Of a stretch of 64,000 bases of DNA, positions 33,745 to 43,098 are shown in pieces. Under the pieces are notes generated by a model. The model had not been told where the DNA came from. It worked only from the letters and a program-made list of their open reading frames with translations, and made no database searches. The stretch is from Bacillus nakamurai (GTDB lineage: Bacteria; Bacillota; Bacilli; Bacillales; Bacillaceae): positions 1 to 64,000 of the forward strand of contig NZ_LSAZ01000042.1 in NCBI RefSeq assembly GCF_001584325.1, written 5' to 3'. The translations under genes and the position numbers were made by a program. Within the stretch, counting starts at the first letter, position 1; each line of letters opens with the position of its first letter.

Positions 33745-34110
33745 CTAAAGAAATACGCGTTTTACTTTCTCTTCCATTTCTCCGTAGTTTGCATTATCTT
33801 TAATATTTTCGAGAAGATAGTCGAGCTCTTCATGCAGGCCTGAAAGTTCTACCGTTTCATCTCCCGCCTCAAGTATTGCAGGCTTTCTTTGATCAAGTGC
33901 CTCTTTCAGGGCAGGCCATACATTTTCTTTTATAATGACATATTCAAAAGAGTCCGCTGATTCAAGTATGTATACAAAAGCAAAGTGGTCGGAATCAACA
34001 AGCATTTGACCTGAGGCTTTTCGTCCTGCTCCGCTTACGTCTTCCCCGCACTCGAGGCGGAGCCCGTCTTCTGATAATGATGCGTTTTGGATTTCAATTC
34101 TCTTTTGCAT
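33745..34110 (-). CDS. yjbL: YjbL, conserved protein of unknown function
   Basis: 121 residues from the ATG at 34110 behind AAAAGGAGAAC. Acidic, mixed alpha/beta (IQNASLSEDGLRLECGEDV ... FAFVYILESADSFEYVIIKENVW), ending in a helical tail. Size and position match YjbL of B. subtilis. No catalytic motif seen. It lies 27 bp before sasB and may be cotranscribed with it. Confidence 0.85.
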   Translation of the reverse strand: MQKRIEIQNASLSEDGLRLECGEDVSGAGRKASGQMLVDSDHFAFVYILESADSFEYVIIKENVWPALKEALDQRKPAILEAGDETVELSGLHEELDYLLENIKDNANYGEMEEKVKRVFL

Positions 34111-34234
34111 AATGTTCTCCTTTTTTAACAAAGTACAGGATTTATTTTATCATATCAAGGTCGATATTGATAAACGTAACCTCTAAAGAGATAATGGGAA
34201 TCATACAATTTTTCTGTCTGAAAGGAAGACAAAC

Positions 34235-34816
34235 ATGACCCAAGAAATAGAAATTGAATTCAAAAATCTCCTGACAAAATCAGAATTTCTTACGCTGACT
34301 GACGCATTTAACATGAAGGAAAACGATTTTACGCACCAGGTGAATCATTATTTCGATACAAAAGATTTTTCCCTGAAACAAAAAAAATCGGCGCTCCGCA
34401 TCCGCGAAAAAAACGGCGCTTACGTCCTGACGTTAAAAGAGCCTGCGGCAGTCGGACTTTTGGAAACACATCAAGAGCTTGTGAAACCCGTCCTTGACGG
34501 GTTCACCATTCCCGAGGGCCCTGTAAAAGAGCAGCTCACCGGCCTCGGCATCAATCCGGACCTCATTTGTTATTTCGGAACTTTAACGACCAAACGCGCA
34601 GAAAAAGAAACAGAAAAAGGCTTAATAGTTTTGGATCACAGCCGATATTTAAATAAAGAAGACTTTGAATTGGAATTTGAGGCGGCTGACTGGGATGAAG
34701 GAAAACAGGCTTTTGAACAATTGCTTCAGCAATTCGGCATTCCTCAGCGAATCACTAAAAATAAGATTATGCGTTTTTATGAACAGAAACAAACAGAAGG
34801 TGGAATGACACAGTGA
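34235..34816 (+). CDS. yjbK: YjbK, CYTH-domain phosphatase-like protein
   Basis: 193 residues. The CYTH signature [10 protein letters not shown] at the N-terminus is followed by the tunnel strands with paired Lys/Arg/Glu ([30 protein letters not shown]). CYTH proteins bind phosphorylated substrates in a tunnel, often triphosphates. The actual substrate is unknown. ATG at 34235 behind AAAGGAAGAC. Overlaps the next gene's GTG start by 4 nt. Confidence 0.88.
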   Translation: MTQEIEIEFKNLLTKSEFLTLTDAFNMKENDFTHQVNHYFDTKDFSLKQKKSALRIREKNGAYVLTLKEPAAVGLLETHQELVKPVLDGFTIPEGPVKEQLTGLGINPDLICYFGTLTTKRAEKETEKGLIVLDHSRYLNKEDFELEFEAADWDEGKQAFEQLLQQFGIPQRITKNKIMRFYEQKQTEGGMTQ

Positions 34817-35502
34817 ATATAACGAATTGGGCGGCCCTCCTCCAGCTTCAGTCGATGGCGCTGCAATCAATCTCAAATACAAGCGGCACAGCAGGCGGAC
34901 AATCGTCAGAAAGCCCGCTTTCAAGCTTCGGCTCCCTGCTCAGCCAGTATACAAACACAGTCAGCGGACAGCAGCCCCCCTCCGCGCTTTTAAACGGCGT
35001 CCGGGGAGCGGGCACAGCTTATTCACCGAGGGTCTCTGAATTCTCAGCAGGCAGCCCCGTCCAGAGCAGTCAGAAAGCTGCTGACGGCATAAAGGCCGCA
35101 CAGACATCAGACAGCAGCACCGGAAGCTTTTCAGTGGACAGCGCCATTAAAAAAGCGGCAGAAAAATACGGGGTGGACGAAAAGCTGATCCGTGCCGTCA
35201 TCAAACAGGAATCAGGGTTTAATCCGAAAGCGGTCAGCGGCGCCGGAGCAATGGGGCTGATGCAGCTTATGCCGTCCACCGCGGAATCACTCGGCGTGTC
35301 AAACCCGCTTGATCCCGTTCAAAATGCAGACGGCGGCACAAAATACTTAAAACAGATGCTCACAAAGTATGACGGAAATGTTTCCTTGGCTTTGGCCGCC
35401 TACAACGCCGGTCCCGGCAACGTCGACCAATACGGGGGCGTTCCGCCATTTAAGGAAACACAGCAATATGTCAAGAACATAACCGAACAGTACTACGCGT
35501 AA
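34813..35502 (+). CDS. cwlQ: YjbJ (CwlQ), lytic transglycosylase
   Basis: 229 residues. A Ser/Gln-rich N-terminal region of about 100 residues precedes a soluble lytic transglycosylase (SLT) domain: [23 protein letters not shown] (catalytic Glu in [12 protein letters not shown]), [32 protein letters not shown]. subtilis CwlQ (YjbJ) has been reported to have both transglycosylase and muramidase activities. No signal peptide is evident. The GTG at 34813 overlaps yjbK. Longer than I recall for the 168 protein; the N-terminal linker is the variable part. Confidence 0.85.
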   Translation: MNITNWAALLQLQSMALQSISNTSGTAGGQSSESPLSSFGSLLSQYTNTVSGQQPPSALLNGVRGAGTAYSPRVSEFSAGSPVQSSQKAADGIKAAQTSDSSTGSFSVDSAIKKAAEKYGVDEKLIRAVIKQESGFNPKAVSGAGAMGLMQLMPSTAESLGVSNPLDPVQNADGGTKYLKQMLTKYDGNVSLALAAYNAGPGNVDQYGGVPPFKETQQYVKNITEQYYA

Positions 35503-35537
35503 ACCAGAGAGGCTGAGTGCCCTCTGGTTTTTTTGCG
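35503..35537 (+). terminator. terminator of yjbK-yjbJ
   Basis: ACCAGAGAGG-ctgagtg-CCCTCTGGTTTTTTT. Confidence 0.85.
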
Positions 35538-35730
35538 GAGTGAAATCTTACACATGAATGAATGCTATGTGATATGATATGAAATACAAACGGCCTGCCA
35601 GAAAGGCACTTTGTTTGTAGAAATAAAATGTTATTGCTAAAATATACAGTAAATGAAGATAGTAAAACTGAAATATAATTTTGCAATGGGAATTATGATT
35701 CCTATTAGCCATATTAAAGGAGTAGTCAAC

Positions 35731-36129
35731 ATGGGACAATCGTTTAACGCACCATATGAAGCGATTGGAGAGGAACTTCTATCGCAACTTGTTGATACTT
35801 TTTATGAGCGTGTCTCGTCTCATCCCTTGCTGAAGCCAATATTCCCAAGCGATTTGACAGAAACGGCCAGAAAACAAAAGCAATTCTTAACCCAGTATTT
35901 GGGCGGACCTCCCCTTTATACTGAAGAGCACGGCCACCCGATGCTCAGAGCAAGGCATCTCCCCTTTCCGATCACAAACGAGAGGGCTGATGCGTGGCTC
36001 AGCTGTATGAGTGGCGCGATGGATCATGTCGGGCTTGAGGGCGACATTCGTGAATTTCTGTTCGGGCGTCTGGAATTAACGGCCAGACATATGGTAAATC
36101 AGGCAGAAGCGGAGGATCGATCATATTGA
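35731..36129 (+). CDS. yjbI: YjbI, group II truncated hemoglobin
   Basis: 132 residues from the ATG at 35731 with AAAGGAG nine bases upstream. Truncated-hemoglobin fold: YEAIGEELLSQLVDTFYERV, the B/E-helix Tyr/Phe region, YTEEHGHPMLRARHLPFPI (proximal His region) and WLSCMSGAMDHV. B. subtilis YjbI binds oxygen and nitric-oxide-type ligands and can protect against oxidants. Overlaps spxH by 4 nt; in B. subtilis the pair is also cotranscribed. Confidence 0.92.
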   Translation: MGQSFNAPYEAIGEELLSQLVDTFYERVSSHPLLKPIFPSDLTETARKQKQFLTQYLGGPPLYTEEHGHPMLRARHLPFPITNERADAWLSCMSGAMDHVGLEGDIREFLFGRLELTARHMVNQAEAEDRSY

Positions 36130-37028
36130 CAAACTATCAACATGAGCAATACTTCGCCCATTGCCACGGACATCCAAAAAAACCTTTGGAAATTTACATG
36201 TTTGTCGACCCTTTATGTCCTGAATGCTGGTCGCTGGAGCCCGCCATAAAAAAATTAAAAATCAGATACGGACGTTTTTTCACGCTGCGGATCATTGTCT
36301 CCGCCAGCATTACATCCCTGAATAAACAAAAGCGGAAAAAACACCTTCTCGCCGAAGCATGGGAAAAAATTGCGAACCGGTCGGGAATGTCCTGTGACGG
36401 AAGCCTTTGGCTTGAGCAGGATCAGCCCCTTTCATCGCCATACCTTGCCGCACTCGCTTTAAAAGCGGCCGAGCTGCAGGGAAGAAAGGCGGGAATCCTG
36501 TTTCTTCGAAATATGCAGGAAAGCCTGTTTGTATCTAAACAAAACATTACCGATGAACATGTGCTTTTGGATATAGCTAAAAAAACGAAATTGGATTTAG
36601 AAGAGTTCAAACGGGACCTCCATTCGCAAAGCGCGGTAAAAGCGCTTCAATGTGATATGAAAATCGCGGCGGAAATGGATGTCACCGTCAACCCGACCTT
36701 GACGTTTTTTAATACCCAGCATGATGATGAAGGGCTCAAGGTGCCCGGCAACTATTCATATGAAATATACGAAGAGATTTTATTTGAAATGCTGGGCGAT
36801 GAACCGAAGCCTTCCGAAACGCCTCCATTAGAATGTTTCATTGAATATTTCAGGTTTGTCGCATCTAAGGAAATTGCACTTGTTTATGATTTAAGCCTTG
36901 AAGAGGTTGAAAAAGAAATGAGAAAACTAGCGTTTGCCAAAAAGGTCGCCAAAGTTGAAGCAAAGCACGGACTGTTTTGGAAGTCATTAGCCGGCACCCA
37001 TGAAGATGTTACCTGCTGTGATAAGTGA
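36126..37028 (+). CDS. spxH: SpxH (YjbH), ClpXP adaptor for Spx
   Basis: 300 residues from a TTG overlapping the yjbI stop. DsbA/thioredoxin-like fold with CPEC at residues 31-34 (VDPLCPECWSLEP) and VTVNPTLTFF (cis-proline region). An N-terminal His-rich segment (HEQYFAHCHGHPKKP) is the zinc-type region lost or aggregated under stress. It delivers Spx to ClpXP. The spx gene lies about 6 kb downstream. Confidence 0.92.
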   Translation: MTNYQHEQYFAHCHGHPKKPLEIYMFVDPLCPECWSLEPAIKKLKIRYGRFFTLRIIVSASITSLNKQKRKKHLLAEAWEKIANRSGMSCDGSLWLEQDQPLSSPYLAALALKAAELQGRKAGILFLRNMQESLFVSKQNITDEHVLLDIAKKTKLDLEEFKRDLHSQSAVKALQCDMKIAAEMDVTVNPTLTFFNTQHDDEGLKVPGNYSYEIYEEILFEMLGDEPKPSETPPLECFIEYFRFVASKEIALVYDLSLEEVEKEMRKLAFAKKVAKVEAKHGLFWKSLAGTHEDVTCCDK

Positions 37029-37066
37029 CAATAAAGCTGATTCCTTACGGAGCGGCTTTTTTTTTT
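37029..37066 (+). terminator. terminator of yjbI-spxH
   Basis: AAAGCTGATTCC-ttac-GGAGCGGCTTTTTTTTTT. A second hairpin (AAACCGCGC-cgggataa-GCGCGGTTT) lies at 37076-37104. Confidence 0.75.
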
Positions 37067-37314
37067 GCAAATAAAGAAACCGCGCCGGGATAAGCGCGGT
37101 TTCATATGTCTTAACGACAACAAAGGGGATGGGAGAAATTTTTCACGGTCAAACAAAGGGGTAATGTTTGTTTGTGATCAATTTCACATCCTTATCATAT
37201 CAAATCATGTCGAGTTTTGACAAGCCATACGATCAATGTTCATATTTTTGTCACAAAACATAACTGACCGCTTGTTTTCATAGAATGTATCAATAAGGAC
37301 GAGGAGGGAAAAGG

Positions 37315-37482
37315 ATGCTCCGCACCGTAATAACCATTGGTATGATTGTGTTTTTCTTCTTTTTAAATTTATTGGCCATGATGCATATGCTGCCGCTTTA
37401 CATTACCTCTCCCCTGCTGTTTTTGTCCATATTGTTCGCCCTGTACCGGCTGAATCACCGCAAAACGTTTAAAGGATTTTGA
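37315..37482 (+). CDS. yizD: YizD, small hydrophobic protein
   Basis: 55 residues, with two probable membrane helices (VITIGMIVFFFFLNLLAMM and PLLFLSILFALY) and a basic C-terminus (HRKTFKGF). Clear ribosome binding site GAGGAGGGAA, and a bidirectional terminator directly behind. Same position and length as YizD of B. subtilis. Function unknown. Confidence 0.8.
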   Translation: MLRTVITIGMIVFFFFLNLLAMMHMLPLYITSPLLFLSILFALYRLNHRKTFKGF

Positions 37483-37485
37483 GAA

Positions 37486-37517
37486 AGCCTGTGCACTTTT
37501 TTGCACAGGCTTTTTAA
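37486..37517. terminator. bidirectional terminator between yizD and pepF
   Basis: AAGCCTGTGCA-cttttt-TGCACAGGCTTTTTAAA hairpin. Confidence 0.85.
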
Positions 37518-37518
37518 A

Positions 37519-39348
37519 TCAGGAATGATTCACTTTCAGAAGCAATTCTTCCATTTCATTCAATTTCTCTTCAAACATTTTGCAAGCAGCCTCTATCGGC
37601 TCAGGAGATGTCATATCAACTCCTGCTTTTTTCAGAATATCAATCGGATACTCTGAGCTTCCCGCTTTTAAGAATTCCGTATAACGCTCCACCGCAGGTT
37701 TGCCCTCTTTTAAAATCTGGCTGCTCAGTGCTTGCGCTGCACTGTAGCCCGTCGCATATTGATACACATAATAATTGTAGTAGAAATGCGGAATTCTGGA
37801 CCATTCCAAACCGATTTCCTTATCAATTACCATGTTGTCGCCGAAATATTTTTTGTTCAGATCATAATAAAGCGTGTTTAATAATTCAGGCGTTAACGGC
37901 TCGCCTTCTTGCGCTTTCGTATGAATCAGATGCTCAAATTCGGCAAACATCGTTTGTCTGAAGACCGTGCCTCTGAAGCCTTCAAGCATGTGGTTGAGCA
38001 GGTACAGGCGCTGTTTTTCATCCTTTAAGCTGTTCAGCATATATTCTCCGAGAAGCGCTTCGTTTGTCGTAGAAGCCACCTCAGCGACAAAGATGCTGTA
38101 GTTTCCGTACGGGTATGGCTGATGCTTTCTCGTATAGTAGCTGTGCACCGAATGCCCGAACTCGTGAACGAGCGTAAACAGGTTATTGACATTGTCATGC
38201 CAGTTCATCAAAATGTACGGATTCGTGCCATATGTACCGGACGAATAAGCACCGCTTCGTTTTCCTTTGTTTTCGTACACATCGACCCAGCGATTTTCAA
38301 GGCCTTCTTTCAATATAGATGCGTATTCTTCGCCTAACGGGGCAAGACCTTTCAGCATGTACTCTTTTGCTTCATCGTACGTCACTTTCATTCCGGAATC
38401 TTTTACAAGCGGTGTGTACAAGTCATAAATATGGACTTCATCAAGTTTAAGCACCTTTTTTCTCAGGTCAATATATCGATGTAAAAGCGGCAGATGCTTA
38501 TTGATGGTTTTCACCAGGTTATCATATACTTCCTCAGGGATGCTGTTAGCAGACAAAGCGGCTTCCCGGGCTGATTTATACTTTTTCACGCGCGCGTAGA
38601 AGTTGTCTTTTTTGACAGTGCCGCTGAGTGTAGTCGCCATCGTGTTTTTAAATTGGCCGTATGTCTTATACACGGCTTCAAACGCGTTTTTGCGAACCTC
38701 TCGATTGCTGCTTTCCAAGAAATTAATAAAGTTCCCGTGCGTGATTTGCGTTTCCTTTCCGTTTTCATCTTTAATAGATGGAAATGTAATGTCAGCATTA
38801 TTTAAAACACTGAACGTATTGGATGGAGACGACAGCGCTTCTGAAGCTTCCGCAAGCAGCGCCTCTTCTTTTTCGCTTAACACGTGCGGACGCTGTTTCG
38901 TAATCTCTTCAATCGCATGAGAATACAGCTTCAGCTCTTCTTTTTCTAAAATAAACTGCTGCAGTTTGTCCTCCTGAATGGAGAGAATTTCCGGTTCTAT
39001 ATATGCAGTTGCGCTGGCAGCTTGTGAATACAGGCTAGCGGCTTTATCGTTCAGTCCTTGATAGAATGAATTTCCCGTATCTTGGTCTGAACGCATATGC
39101 GCGTAAGAATACAGTTTCCCCAAACGGCTCATCACTTCGTCCTGAGCGGTAAGGGCGGCATATAAATTATCGGCGGAATGAGCCAGTGTGCCTTTAAAGG
39201 AAGATAAATTCGGAATTAATTTTTTAACCGCTTGAAATTCTTTATTCCAGGCCTCATCACTAGGAAAAATATCCTCTAGTCTCCATGTTTCCTCTGCCTT
39301 TACTTCGCTTCTGTCAGGCAGCTGTTTTGCTTTTTTTTCCTCAGTCAT
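37519..39348 (-). CDS. pepF: oligoendopeptidase F homologue PepF (YjbG)
   Basis: 609 residues from the ATG at 39348 behind GAGGGGGATCACC, the same length as B. subtilis YjbG. Thimet-type M3 zinc peptidase: the motif HEFGH is at 395-399 (LVHEFGHSVHSYY) with a downstream Glu (FVAEVASTTNE). It cleaves short peptides in the cytosol. Overexpression in B. subtilis inhibits sporulation. The frame continues upstream for 61 codons to a GTG at 39531 (see finding); I take the ATG as the main start. Confidence 0.92.
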   Translation of the reverse strand: MTEEKKAKQLPDRSEVKAEETWRLEDIFPSDEAWNKEFQAVKKLIPNLSSFKGTLAHSADNLYAALTAQDEVMSRLGKLYSYAHMRSDQDTGNSFYQGLNDKAASLYSQAASATAYIEPEILSIQEDKLQQFILEKEELKLYSHAIEEITKQRPHVLSEKEEALLAEASEALSSPSNTFSVLNNADITFPSIKDENGKETQITHGNFINFLESSNREVRKNAFEAVYKTYGQFKNTMATTLSGTVKKDNFYARVKKYKSAREAALSANSIPEEVYDNLVKTINKHLPLLHRYIDLRKKVLKLDEVHIYDLYTPLVKDSGMKVTYDEAKEYMLKGLAPLGEEYASILKEGLENRWVDVYENKGKRSGAYSSGTYGTNPYILMNWHDNVNNLFTLVHEFGHSVHSYYTRKHQPYPYGNYSIFVAEVASTTNEALLGEYMLNSLKDEKQRLYLLNHMLEGFRGTVFRQTMFAEFEHLIHTKAQEGEPLTPELLNTLYYDLNKKYFGDNMVIDKEIGLEWSRIPHFYYNYYVYQYATGYSAAQALSSQILKEGKPAVERYTEFLKAGSSEYPIDILKKAGVDMTSPEPIEAACKMFEEKLNEMEELLLKVNHS

Positions 39349-39576
39349 GGTGATCCCCCTCGTTTTCTTTACTTCAAGCCAATTGAAAAAACGATTGTTT
39401 CTCCAAAAACTTGTGTTGTGATTATCTTCCGGTTTTTCACTGCCTTTTGTCAAATCATATGCGGCACATAAGACCGAGCATGCCAAAAATACAGTGAAAA
39501 AGCGAAAACCAAACGCTTTTATGCGTTTCACATTCAGCCACCACCTTGACGTTAGGGTGAGCTAAATGCCGGATTC

Positions 39577-40740
39577 TCATTCCCCAAAAAAGAGCCGGTC
39601 CCGCTGAAGCAGCCCCTCAGCCGTTCGGAAGAGCTTTTTTTGAGGAGATGTGAGCATATATACTTCATTCTCAGTTTCTCTTAAAAAATCCTGCAAACAT
39701 AAGAAATCGGCATATTGTTTTATCGCCAGGCTGATGTGTTCTTCATTGTATTCGAACCGCAGCCGGATATCCCGATCAAAGATTTTCCGGCGGCAGAACC
39801 GGACCATGTCCGCTAAGCGGATCGGCGCTCCTTTTTCCGAAAGCTCCATAAACCGCAAATACAGGTGCCCCTGCCATACAAAAACAGGGCTTGAAAACAT
39901 AAAGCCGGCCGGAGCGGGAACAAACACCTCAGACGGCAATAAAGAAAATGCGATTTGATGCCTTTCATAAAAAAGGCGCTGTATGAGACGGGCTTCTTTT
40001 GATAAGAACCTGCTGTTTTTTCGGCGGAAGCCGGAAACGGCCCGCTTCCAAGTGGAAAGCGTAACATTTCGGGAGCCTTCCGGCAGACAAATGTCCGGCA
40101 GGGTCGCTTTATGGAGAGGAATGATTTTCATTTCGGCATATGAATAGCCGGTGTAAAATGGGATGATTCCATGCAGCTTATAAAAAGAGCGGGCCTCGGG
40201 GCAGTAAAATAAAATAGAGGAAAACGAATTGACTTCGAAAAACTGCCAATGAAAAGCGGAGAGCTGAAAAAAATGCGCGGACAGCCGTTTTAAACGTTTT
40301 GCACCGATGATCCAAAACGGCCTGAGCCCGGCTTTTTTCAAGCCTTCTGTGCGGCTGTACAAAGATTCCGCAGAGAGATTTGCACATTGAAATTCAAATG
40401 CCAGGCTTTCTTCTCCGTTTATCGCGGTAAGATCCGGCCGCTGTCCCGCTGATTTGACATACGGCTCCAAATTGGCTGTAAGGCGTTGTGCTTTCAGCCA
40501 GAGAAAAAGCTGCCGTTTTCCTTCCAGGTGGTATTCACTTTCCGGTTCCGGTTCTCCCGGACACAGCCTGCTTTTTTTATGGGCAAAGTGCGGCTGTTTT
40601 TGCGGTCCCAGTTTCACATCAAGCTCTCCCCCGCAAACAGGGCAGTACCAGCGGTTTTGTCTTAACTCCTCTGCTTTTTGATTTGAATACCTGCCCGCCA
40701 GCTGAACCAGCTGTCCCTCGGCAGTCACGGCACTGAACAT
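39577..40740 (-). CDS. coiA: CoiA, competence-associated recombination protein
   Basis: 387 residues. N-terminal zinc-type motif CPVCGGEL (Cys33, Cys36) and PHFAHKKSRLCPG, then a nuclease-like core (YHLEGKRQLFLWL ... RPDLTAINGEESLAFEFQCANL: a PD-(D/E)xK-type restriction fold). It is required for efficient recombination of transforming DNA in competent cells. ATG at 40740, with AAAGGAG ten bases upstream. Confidence 0.88.
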   Translation of the reverse strand: MFSAVTAEGQLVQLAGRYSNQKAEELRQNRWYCPVCGGELDVKLGPQKQPHFAHKKSRLCPGEPEPESEYHLEGKRQLFLWLKAQRLTANLEPYVKSAGQRPDLTAINGEESLAFEFQCANLSAESLYSRTEGLKKAGLRPFWIIGAKRLKRLSAHFFQLSAFHWQFFEVNSFSSILFYCPEARSFYKLHGIIPFYTGYSYAEMKIIPLHKATLPDICLPEGSRNVTLSTWKRAVSGFRRKNSRFLSKEARLIQRLFYERHQIAFSLLPSEVFVPAPAGFMFSSPVFVWQGHLYLRFMELSEKGAPIRLADMVRFCRRKIFDRDIRLRFEYNEEHISLAIKQYADFLCLQDFLRETENEVYMLTSPQKKLFRTAEGLLQRDRLFFGE

Positions 40741-40855
40741 TTACCATCGTCTCCTTTCTGCGTCTTTCTGTTATTCAGCAAAAAGAAGGCATAATCCTGT
40801 TTGCAGCAAAAGGCGGCTGTTTCGTTTTCGTTCGTTCTGAACCCTTTTCTGCACA

Positions 40856-40894
40856 AAAAAAACCGATTTCTGCTGAGAGAAATCGGTTTGTTAT
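40856..40894 (-). terminator. terminator of mecA
   Basis: Minus-strand AAACCGATTTCTC-tcagc-AGAAATCGGTTTTTTTT. Confidence 0.88.
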
Positions 40895-41547
40895 GATGCA
40901 AAGTGTTTTTTTATTGTATATAACGCATGCTCAGGTATCACCAATTTGCCGTATTCTTCAAGGCGGTGAATGCTGACTGATGATTCATGCGCGTACTCTA
41001 ACAGGATGCTTAGCTGATTTTCAACCTCTTCATCAGTTTGCTCACAAAAGTCTGCATATAAATAATATCGGTTCTCAAACGAGTAAAGTGTCGTTTTTAT
41101 TCCGTTAAGATTTAATTTAGAAAGCGAAATGATATCCTCAAAATCATCGAATCGCAACGTAAACTGAAGCTTCTGCTCCTTGTCTTCCTGGCTGTCAGCC
41201 TGCTCTTCTTTTTGGAAATCATCAAGTAAGGCGTCGAGATTTTCATCTGCCGGCTCTTGTTTTTTATCTTCAGGGATCGGCAGTTCGAGTTTTTGTCCAT
41301 CTTTGGAAAGCTGGGCTTTTGTCACGATAATTTCCAGTCCTTTGTCCAATGCCTGAACCTGAATCCAAAGAGGACCCTCGACAGCGAATTCCTCTTCCTC
41401 ATGAACTTCATCCATGACTTCCCAGAACAGTTCTTCACTGCGTTCGCGATTGTACCAGATTTCTTCTCTGTCAAAACCGCGATCTTCAATATCACCATAT
41501 GACATATAAAATTTTACAGTATGCTCGTTAATTCTTTCTATTTCCAT
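40891..41547 (-). CDS. mecA: MecA, ClpCP adaptor
   Basis: 218 residues. The N-terminal domain (MEIERINEHTVKFYMSYGDIEDRGFDREEIWYNR as start region) recognises ComK/ComS. A charged linker (about 90-135, EDKKQEPADENLDALLDDFQKEEQ) is followed by a C-terminal ClpC-binding domain. It targets ComK for degradation and activates ClpC oligomerisation. It is divergent from yjbE. Confidence 0.94.
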   Translation of the reverse strand: MEIERINEHTVKFYMSYGDIEDRGFDREEIWYNRERSEELFWEVMDEVHEEEEFAVEGPLWIQVQALDKGLEIIVTKAQLSKDGQKLELPIPEDKKQEPADENLDALLDDFQKEEQADSQEDKEQKLQFTLRFDDFEDIISLSKLNLNGIKTTLYSFENRYYLYADFCEQTDEEVENQLSILLEYAHESSVSIHRLEEYGKLVIPEHALYTIKKHFAS

Positions 41548-41823
41548 TTGCCAACCTTCCCTTCTTTATAAGATGTTGAAGGGACATCTAAGCTCCCGAT
41601 GAATAGTACTTTACTACACTTTACCCATTCCGTCCACATCTTAACCTTATGAGGAGACAGCGCGAATTCTTTATATTTCTATTTTATGATAAATCAGTTA
41701 TAAAAGAAATAAAAAAGCATTTTCTAACGGAAAAACAGGCTTTCCCCCGGTTCCCATCATAATTGTCATCCTGCTTCATATATTAGCTGTACAAGCAACC
41801 GGAACAAAAAGCGAGGTGGTTTC
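41548..41823. other. intergenic region between mecA and yjbE
   Basis: 276 bp separating divergent genes. It is AT-rich with no open frame of note. The GCGAGGTGG ribosome binding site of yjbE is near the end. I see no riboswitch structure here. Confidence 0.5.
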
Positions 41824-42480
41824 ATGCCGCACGATTACCTGCTGTCTCTACTTGTCATTATCGGAATTGATTTAATCCTCGGCGGGGATAATGCTGTCGT
41901 CATTGCGATGGCATGCCGGAACCTGCCGCATAAGCAAAGGCAGAAAGCGATTATTTTCGGAACGTTTATAGCCGTTGCCATGAGAATCGGACTGACGAGC
42001 GCAGCCGTTTATTTGCTGAACGTTCCTTTTTTGCAATGCGCGGGAGGCGTGTTCTTATTGTATCTCGGCTATCAGCTTCTTATTGAGAAGAAGGATGCAC
42101 AGCGTGTGAAAAGCAGTTCCTCACTTTGGAGAGCCATCCGCACCATCGTACTGGCCGATCTCTTTATGTCGCTTGACAATGTGATTGCCGTAGCGGGCGC
42201 TTCTCACGGCGAGCTGTCGCTTGTTATAATCGGGCTGTTCGTCTCGGTGCCGATTATTATCTGGGGCAGCAAGCTCGTTCATGCCGCAATAGACAAAGTG
42301 CCGCTATTAATCTATGCCGGAAGCGGCCTGCTCGCTTTTACGGGCGGTGAAATGATCGCAAGTGACAGGAAGCTGGCTTTTTTCATGGCAGAGCACGGTA
42401 CGGTTCAAATGATGCTGCCGATTTTGACTGTCGTGTTTGTCATCCTCGCCAGTATGATTTATGAACAGACTGAAAAGTAA
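41824..42480 (+). CDS. yjbE: YjbE, TerC-family integral membrane protein
   Basis: 218 residues with about seven membrane helices. Signature acidic pairs: GIDLILGGDNAVVIAMACRN near residue 17 and LADLFMSLDNVIAVAGA near residue 110. TerC proteins have been implicated in manganese and other metal export and in metallation of secreted proteins. Which applies here is unknown. ATG behind GCGAGGTGG. Confidence 0.88.
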   Translation: MPHDYLLSLLVIIGIDLILGGDNAVVIAMACRNLPHKQRQKAIIFGTFIAVAMRIGLTSAAVYLLNVPFLQCAGGVFLLYLGYQLLIEKKDAQRVKSSSSLWRAIRTIVLADLFMSLDNVIAVAGASHGELSLVIIGLFVSVPIIIWGSKLVHAAIDKVPLLIYAGSGLLAFTGGEMIASDRKLAFFMAEHGTVQMMLPILTVVFVILASMIYEQTEK

Positions 42481-42517
42481 TAAAAAAGCCCAAACCGCGA
42501 AGGTTTTGGGCTTTATG
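42481..42517. terminator. bidirectional terminator between yjbE and spx
   Basis: AAAGCCCAAACC-gcga-AGGTTTTGGGCTTTA hairpin. Confidence 0.85.
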
Positions 42518-42525
42518 ATCTTATA

Positions 42526-42921
42526 TCAGTTAGCCAGACGCTGTGCTTCTCTTAATTGGAAAGAACGCACTTTTCTTGGAAGGAATCGTCTGATTTCATC
42601 TTCGTTATAGCCGACTTGCAGACGCTTTTCGTCAATGATGATCGGGCGGCGAAGCAACCCCGGGTGCTCATTGATTAAAGTGTACAGGTCTTGAAGAGGC
42701 ATTGATTCAACGTTTACATTCAGTTTCTGGAATACTTTAGAACGGGTAGAGATAATTTCATCCGTACCGTCTTCAGTCATACGCAGAATCTGCTTAATTT
42801 CATCAATGGATAAAGGCTCGGAGAAAATGTTTCTCTCTTCAAACGGAATCTCGTGCTCTTCCAGCCAAGCTCTTGCTTTTCTGCATGACGTACAGCTAGG
42901 TGATGTGTATAATGTAACCAT
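42526..42921 (-). CDS. spx: Spx, redox-sensing transcriptional regulator
   Basis: 131 residues, ArsC/Spx family. The redox switch Cys10-x-x-Cys13 ([13 protein letters not shown]) is intact. It binds the RNA polymerase alpha C-terminal domain under disulfide stress and activates thiol-protection genes. It lies 178 bp downstream of yjbC; in B. subtilis spx is read from yjbC and from its own promoters. Levels are set by ClpXP with SpxH, encoded nearby. Confidence 0.95.
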   Translation of the reverse strand: MVTLYTSPSCTSCRKARAWLEEHEIPFEERNIFSEPLSIDEIKQILRMTEDGTDEIISTRSKVFQKLNVNVESMPLQDLYTLINEHPGLLRRPIIIDEKRLQVGYNEDEIRRFLPRKVRSFQLREAQRLAN

Positions 42922-43098
42922 TAATCTTCACTCCTCTAATTAGTAGGATGAACATGTTTGTATTCTCAAATTGAAATGACTTTAAAAAAGGAATCTTTAC
43001 AGGCATTATACTATAAAAAAGTAAGTATGAACAGTCTCCTGAGAAAAAAATGTGTCAATCCGGCAAATTTGCAGCTTGCTGGATATTTACATTCTCAA

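Noticed and set aside
41548-41823. Manganese (yybP-ykoY) riboswitch before the TerC-family gene yjbE
   Set aside because: I looked for it because related transporter genes have one, but the conserved motif and stems are not present here.
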